64,000 bases of DNA. Source: Spatholobus suberectus. Lineage: Eukaryota; Streptophyta; Magnoliopsida; Fabales; Fabaceae. The stretch's first letter is position 1. Every line of letters begins with the position of its first letter. Of the stretch, positions 59,133-64,000 are shown one piece after another. The stretch is taken from contig CM014735.1 of assembly GCA_004329165.1 (NCBI GenBank), forward strand, positions 35,808,885-35,872,884, read 5' to 3'. Below the pieces are notes generated by a model. It did not search any database, was not told the DNA's origin, and saw nothing but the letters and a program-made list of their open reading frames with translations. The translations under genes were made by a program, and so were the position numbers.

Positions 59133-62100
59133 ATGTCGTCTGAGCCGCTGATTCCACCGTCGGATGCATTGTCAGCATCTCACTCCTTCCGGCGATGCGG
59201 CGAACCGGCGTGGATTTTCGAAGAATTACCGAAGGCCACCATCGTCTCCGTGTCGAGACCAGAGACCGGAGACATTAGCCCAATCCTCCTTTCTTATACC
59301 ATTGAGTTGCAGTATAAACAGGCACACACGCACACGCTTCTTTATATTTCTCAATTCTCATCTTCCTTTTCTATAATTCTATGTAGAATCAATTTTCTCG
59401 AAGGAAGAGACGGAGAAGATTATTTTTAATAGTTTTAAGCTTGTGGTCCAAGTTATTGGCTAACATGTCACTTGTGATCTCGTCAATATTATTATTTTTG
59501 CAGCTTAGTCGAATATTATTTGGCAAATTTGAGCGCGAAAGATGAACCAACTGCTCTGATTTGCTTTTGTTTTGCTTTATTTTGCCAAGTGATCTTTAAT
59601 GGGGTGGTTTCAATTTCTATTGCCACTTTATAAACTCAATTGGGTAGACACATCCAATTCAGTTACTATTATGCCTACAATTGGAAGATGTTAAGACTGA
59701 AGAGAACAATAATAGCAAATTATTATTTGTTGATTATTTTGCCTATTCAAATATTTATTTATGGTTATTGGTTACCATCTATGGTTCGGTCTAAATTATT
59801 TATATCCTTTTGGGACGTGGACTATAAGCTTTTGATGTAATGAACTATGATGTCAACCGGTGCAGTTCCAATCCAACGTTCCAACTAATATCTAGGTAAC
59901 TGTTACATTTGTATCGCAGTTCAAGTGGCGTCTACTGAAGAGAGCATCACAAGTTCTCTATTTACAGTTTGCTTTGCGGAAACGTGCAATAATTGAAGAT
60001 TTTCATGACAAGCAAGAGCAGGTTGGGGCATTATACGTTGCATTTTGCAGCATTGTCTCTTTTATGTAATCTTTTGGGCCTCCCCAATCTCACGCATCCA
60101 CATAGGTTCCAAAACCAAATTCTTTTTCATGTTACTCCATTGTTATTAAGTGAAGATACATATTTCCAATAGTTTTGGTTTATTTGATACATATGATTCA
60201 GCATAATTTTTAATGTAATACTGTCTTGTGAAGGTAAAAGAATGGCTTCAATACTTAGGAATAGTAGATCAAACGGTAATGGAGCAAGATGATGAAGAAC
60301 CTGATGATGGACCTGTGCCTTTACATCATGAAGACAGTGTTAAAAACAGGTATTTTAATTTATATCATTACCCACAACTAATTTGGTGTCAAAGCATGGT
60401 ATATTTGATTTGTAAAAAGGGGGCCGGGGGCAAAAGGGGTAGAATTCAGAATTTCTTGTCTTGATTACATTGAATACTACTACCCTTTCCAAAGCTTAAG
60501 TATTTTGAGAGTACACAATTCATGTTTGTTTATTTTAATAAAAAAATACAGTTATTATATTTCTAACATCAAGTTATATACCAAATAAAGCCTTTTACAT
60601 TTAGTAGCTATAATTCTTTAGGTTTTCTTTCTGAAAGGGCTTAAACAAACATACTCATTAATTTGGTCTTTTGTAAAGATATGTTCCATCCGTTGCTGCT
60701 CTATCAATAATTCGTCCATCACTAGGAGGGCAGCAGTCAATTGCAGATAGAGCCAAAGTCACAATGCAGGGTTATTTGAATCATTTTTTAGGAAACCTGG
60801 ATATTGTGAATTCTCAAGAGGTAATAAATGAAGCTTTAAAGTTGACAATTGCTGAATTTGTTTAGATAATGCTTAGCAGAACGTCAGCTAATGTATGGGA
60901 TGTTGTTCATAGATGGCATTAGGTTATATATATATCAAATTGGTTTCCATGATAAAACTGTTTGTGTTCGTCTCCTCTTGTCTAGTTCAAGACTGTACCT
61001 ACTTCTATAGAATTTATGCATCATAAATCTGGTTTTCCTTCAGTGTTTTCTACACTTCTATATACAATTAAGGAACTTTATATGATTTTGGTTTTAGATA
61101 CACATATTTGTTTGTATGATGCTCCATTACCATTTATGTATCCAGAGCTAAAATTATTTTCCTAACATATGGTTTTGGATTATAGGTCTGCAAGTTTTTG
61201 GAAGTCTCCAAGCTATCCTTTTTACAGGAGTATGGTCCAAAACTAAAAGAAGGATATGTAATGGTGAATCATTTGTCAAATATTTCACAGGATTCGGATG
61301 TATCATGCTTCCCATGCAATTGGTTTCATTGCTGTGATAACAACCAGAAGAAGGTTGGGTTCCGACGTTTATTTTGGTGACAATGGATAATTTAGTTTGT
61401 TTGGCTGCATATTATTCCGAAGTTACTATGTGCAGGTGCAGTTGTGAACTGAAATAATCTAACCAACCAACTGGGCTTTTGATTTAGTACTAAGTTTTAG
61501 CATTAACTACAAAATTTGTAAATGCCCTTTCTCAGTGATCTTTGGATATAAATTTTTCGTACCTTCATGTCTTACGTACTTGTCTTCTTATTTTCAATTG
61601 TCTTAGTGGAATATAAGTCAACATTTTCATGTGACATACAGTTGATCCCAACCTTGACTATGAATATTTGCAGTCACATCTTTTACGTTACTAAGTTTAA
61701 TGGCTGAATGCTCAAATGCTAGGCATACAAAGATAGATACTAGGTAGTGTTTAGTTTTAAAAACAATTTGTTGGCATTGCATGATTTATCACTAGGATTC
61801 TCTTGGAAAACCTGCCATTGTCTCGATGATATGCATTCTCCCTCTAAGGCATAGAAAACACAGAAAGAGTAAGCATATCATTTTCCATACCAGAAACATA
61901 AATGATGTAGTTGGGTTGTTAGTTTCCGTTTTTAGGATTTTAATCTAAGTAGGATTTTGATTTGATATTATTTTGTTATTTGGGGATTTCATCTTGTTAG
62001 TTGGGATTTCATCTTGTTATTTGTGAATTTTATCTTATTAGGGATTTTATTATTAGGCCTATAAATAGACCTTTAGTGTAAATGTTTGAAGCTATTTGAT

Positions 62101-64000
62101 TAATTTTGTGATATTGAGTTTTTCTTATTCAGAGAGTATCTGATTTTGAGTCAACCCTAGAGGAGTATTCTAGGTTTATCAGGGAAGTACCCTGCCAAGA
62201 GGTAGATCTATAAAGGTTTGAATGTTACTGTCATGCCATTATATCGTGCTTATACATTAAATAATCTCTTGGACCTTCATTGGCTGTAAATGTTTATTAT
62301 TATTACATGTAATGTTTCAAGTCATAATTCTGTATGGAGCTCAACAGATGGATCTATAAAGGTATTGACAAATATATGAATTACTTTGTTAGTATGTATA
62401 GAGTATTGGTTGCGACCTATCAAGTTTTTTTTTTCTCTTTTGGGTACATTGTGACCTATCAAATTTATTAACATTAATGGATAGTAATTTTACATGTTTT
62501 GATAAAATGTTAAAATTAGGGAACAAATTTAAAATATATAATACCTCTGATGTAGCAATCCCTCTTTATAGTTATATATGGTCTCCTGCAACTGTTTTTT
62601 TTTTTGTCATATGTTAATTGTAATCTAGAAACTGTTGGCTGCACACAGGTATGGGCTGTTTTGAAACCTGGGTTTTTGGCCTTCCTGGATGATCCCTTCA
62701 ACAACAAACCACTGGATATAATTATTTTTGATATCCTCCCTTCCTCAAATGGAGAGACCAAAATATATTTAGCTGATCCTATAAAAGAACGCAATCCTTT
62801 GCGTTACACATTCAAGGTAATCAAATTTTGTCTCTTAGGGAGTCTTTTTGACCTTGAAGATTAGAAATGGTTAAGTCTCTTACAGGCTGTATCTGTTCTT
62901 TGTAGTTACAGTCTGTCAAAGCAACTAGATTGACCTGACATTACAAAATTCCGATGATGTAACTCTTTTTAGATTTCCTGTTAACTAATATGATAACTGT
63001 CAAGCACAAAGAAGATCAAAGACTTACCTTCTACAGATATATAATGTTCTCAGCTTCTTCCTTTTTCCTTTTCTCATTAACGGTTGGAAATCTTGGTCAT
63101 CAAATTTTAATACAGTGCAATCTATTGAGTTTTGGTCTCAGAGAAGAGTTTAGTCCATGAACAGCCAATTTATGGAAAAAACTAGTGATAACAACCTTCT
63201 GTTTTACTCCCAAAATTTTATTAAAAATTGTTTGAAATTATTAATAGGTTTCTAGTGGAAATAGGAGCATATTGTTGAGAACTACCAGCAGTGCTAAAGT
63301 AAAAGCTTGGGTTACTGCAATTAATGAAGCTAGTCTAAGACCTCTTGAGGGTTGGTGTTGTCCTCATCGCTTTGGTTCCTTTGCTCCCATAAGAGGTTTG
63401 ACTGAAGATGGGAGCCAAGCCCAATGGTTTGTAGACGGACAGGCAGCATTTGAAGCAATTGCTACTTCAATTCAAGATGCAAAGTCAGAGGTACACATTT
63501 TGCATTGTTAACCAAGAGTATACATAAATTGTTTTAGTTTCCTAATTCAATTTTAATAATAAGAGAATGGAAACTGGCTGCAGATCTTCATTACGGGTTG
63601 GTGGCTGTGCCCAGAGCTATATCTGAGACGGCCTTTTCATAGTTTTTCTACCTCTCAGTTAGATTCATTACTAGAAGAAAAGGCTAAGCAAGGGGTTCAG
63701 GTACACATACTATTCTCATCAATATAGTCAATTTTGTTTGTGTTCATCATAGTCAGAAGATTTAATTCTTTATAAGATTGAATTACAATAAAGAGAATTA
63801 TGTTTATGCCTTTAAGTGATTCTACAGATCTATGTGCTTCTCTACAAGGAGGTTTCTCTAGCTTTGAAAATCAACAGCTTGTACAGTATGAGAAGACTGC
63901 TCAAAATTCATGAGAATGTGAGGGTACTGCGCTATCCCGATCATTTCGCCGCTCGTGTGTATTTATGGTATGTACTATTTATTAATAAATGTAGTTTGAA
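59133..64000 (+). CDS. Phospholipase D zeta (PX-PH type), 5' half
   Basis: PLDs of this class hydrolyse phosphatidylcholine to phosphatidic acid and choline and act at membranes. Nine exons are visible: 59133-59321, 59920-60021, 60234-60349, 60679-60820, 61186-61353, 62649-62816, 63248-63490, 63584-63700 and 63828-63967; the next intron begins at 63968. They give 461 complete codons. After MSSEPLIPPSDALSASH comes the PX region (IFEELPKATIVSVSRPETGD, YKQFKWRL, DFHDKQEQVKEWLQ, YLNHFLGNLDIVNS). The PH-like region follows (VWAVLKPGFLAFLDDPF, NPLRYTFK, WVTAINEASLRP). The catalytic domain then begins (GSQAQWFVDG, GWWLCPELYLRRPF, NVRVLRYPDHFAARVYLW). The window ends just before the first HKD motif. 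The start at 59133 resembles family N-termini; the frame is open to an ATG at 59001. Intron 1 begins GC (CAG|GCACAC), the other donors are GT. Intron 5 carries LTR-like sequence. Confidence 0.92.
61905..62350 (+). mobile_element. Possible solo LTR in PLD zeta intron 5
   Basis: The sequence has a promoter-like CCTATAAATAGACC at about 62058. Before it are repeated GGATTTCATCTTGTTA blocks, and after it a leader-like stretch (AGAGAGTATCTGATTTTGAG). This is the texture of a copia-type LTR. GATCTATAAAGGT occurs at about 62205 and again at about 62350, perhaps from a duplication. The ends are not certain. Confidence 0.4.

Overview
The window is nuclear DNA from a flowering plant, very probably a legume of the soybean group. 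The grounds are multi-exon genes with short exons and AT-rich introns, plant-specific protein families, and intergenic DNA crowded with small inverted-repeat transposons. Assignment to soybean or a close relative is inference from gene content and repeat style; no database search was possible.

Gene order. (1) A complete RPL18 gene (523-2741, +, 5 exons). (2) A soluble epoxide hydrolase (5690-8631, -, 3 exons) whose last exon carries a one-base insertion that can be bypassed only by an upstream splice acceptor. (3, 4) Two pectinesterase genes of the PMEI-PME type on the minus strand (10983-13050 and 14528-16730), each with one intron at the same place, so an old tandem pair. (5) A GRDP-type (DUF1399) protein in 8 exons (22606-26698, -). 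(6) A decayed TTM3-like pseudogene (31943-33092, +) split by a hAT-type element. (7) An F-box/PP2-B gene (45861-47118, -) with a one-base deletion. (8) A plastid-type TPR protein in 8 exons (52893-56577, +) with a GC-AG intron. (9) The 5' half of a phospholipase D zeta gene (59133 to the window end, +), also with a GC-AG intron and cut before its first HKD motif.

Repeats. About 20 kb between GRDP and the F-box gene has no intact gene. It and the other spacers hold at least six transposon families that I could delimit. These include MULE-type MITEs with 9-10 bp target duplications, PIF/Harbinger (Tourist-like) elements with TTA duplications, hAT-type elements with 8 bp duplications (one family carries a tRNA-like Pol III promoter), and a truncated Cassandra-type TRIM whose LTR contains a 5S rRNA-like segment. 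Several sit in introns or just upstream of genes.

The genes do not form one pathway. The two pectinesterases share a cell-wall role (pectin de-methylesterification); the others are unrelated housekeeping, lipid-signalling or detoxification genes. Besides these genes, the RPL18 intron 2 holds a plausible box C/D snoRNA. No previously unknown multi-gene system was evident. The most unusual items are the tRNA-like promoter in a hAT family, the intron directly after the RPL18 start codon with a snoRNA candidate in the next intron, two GC-AG introns, and two genes each broken by one base.
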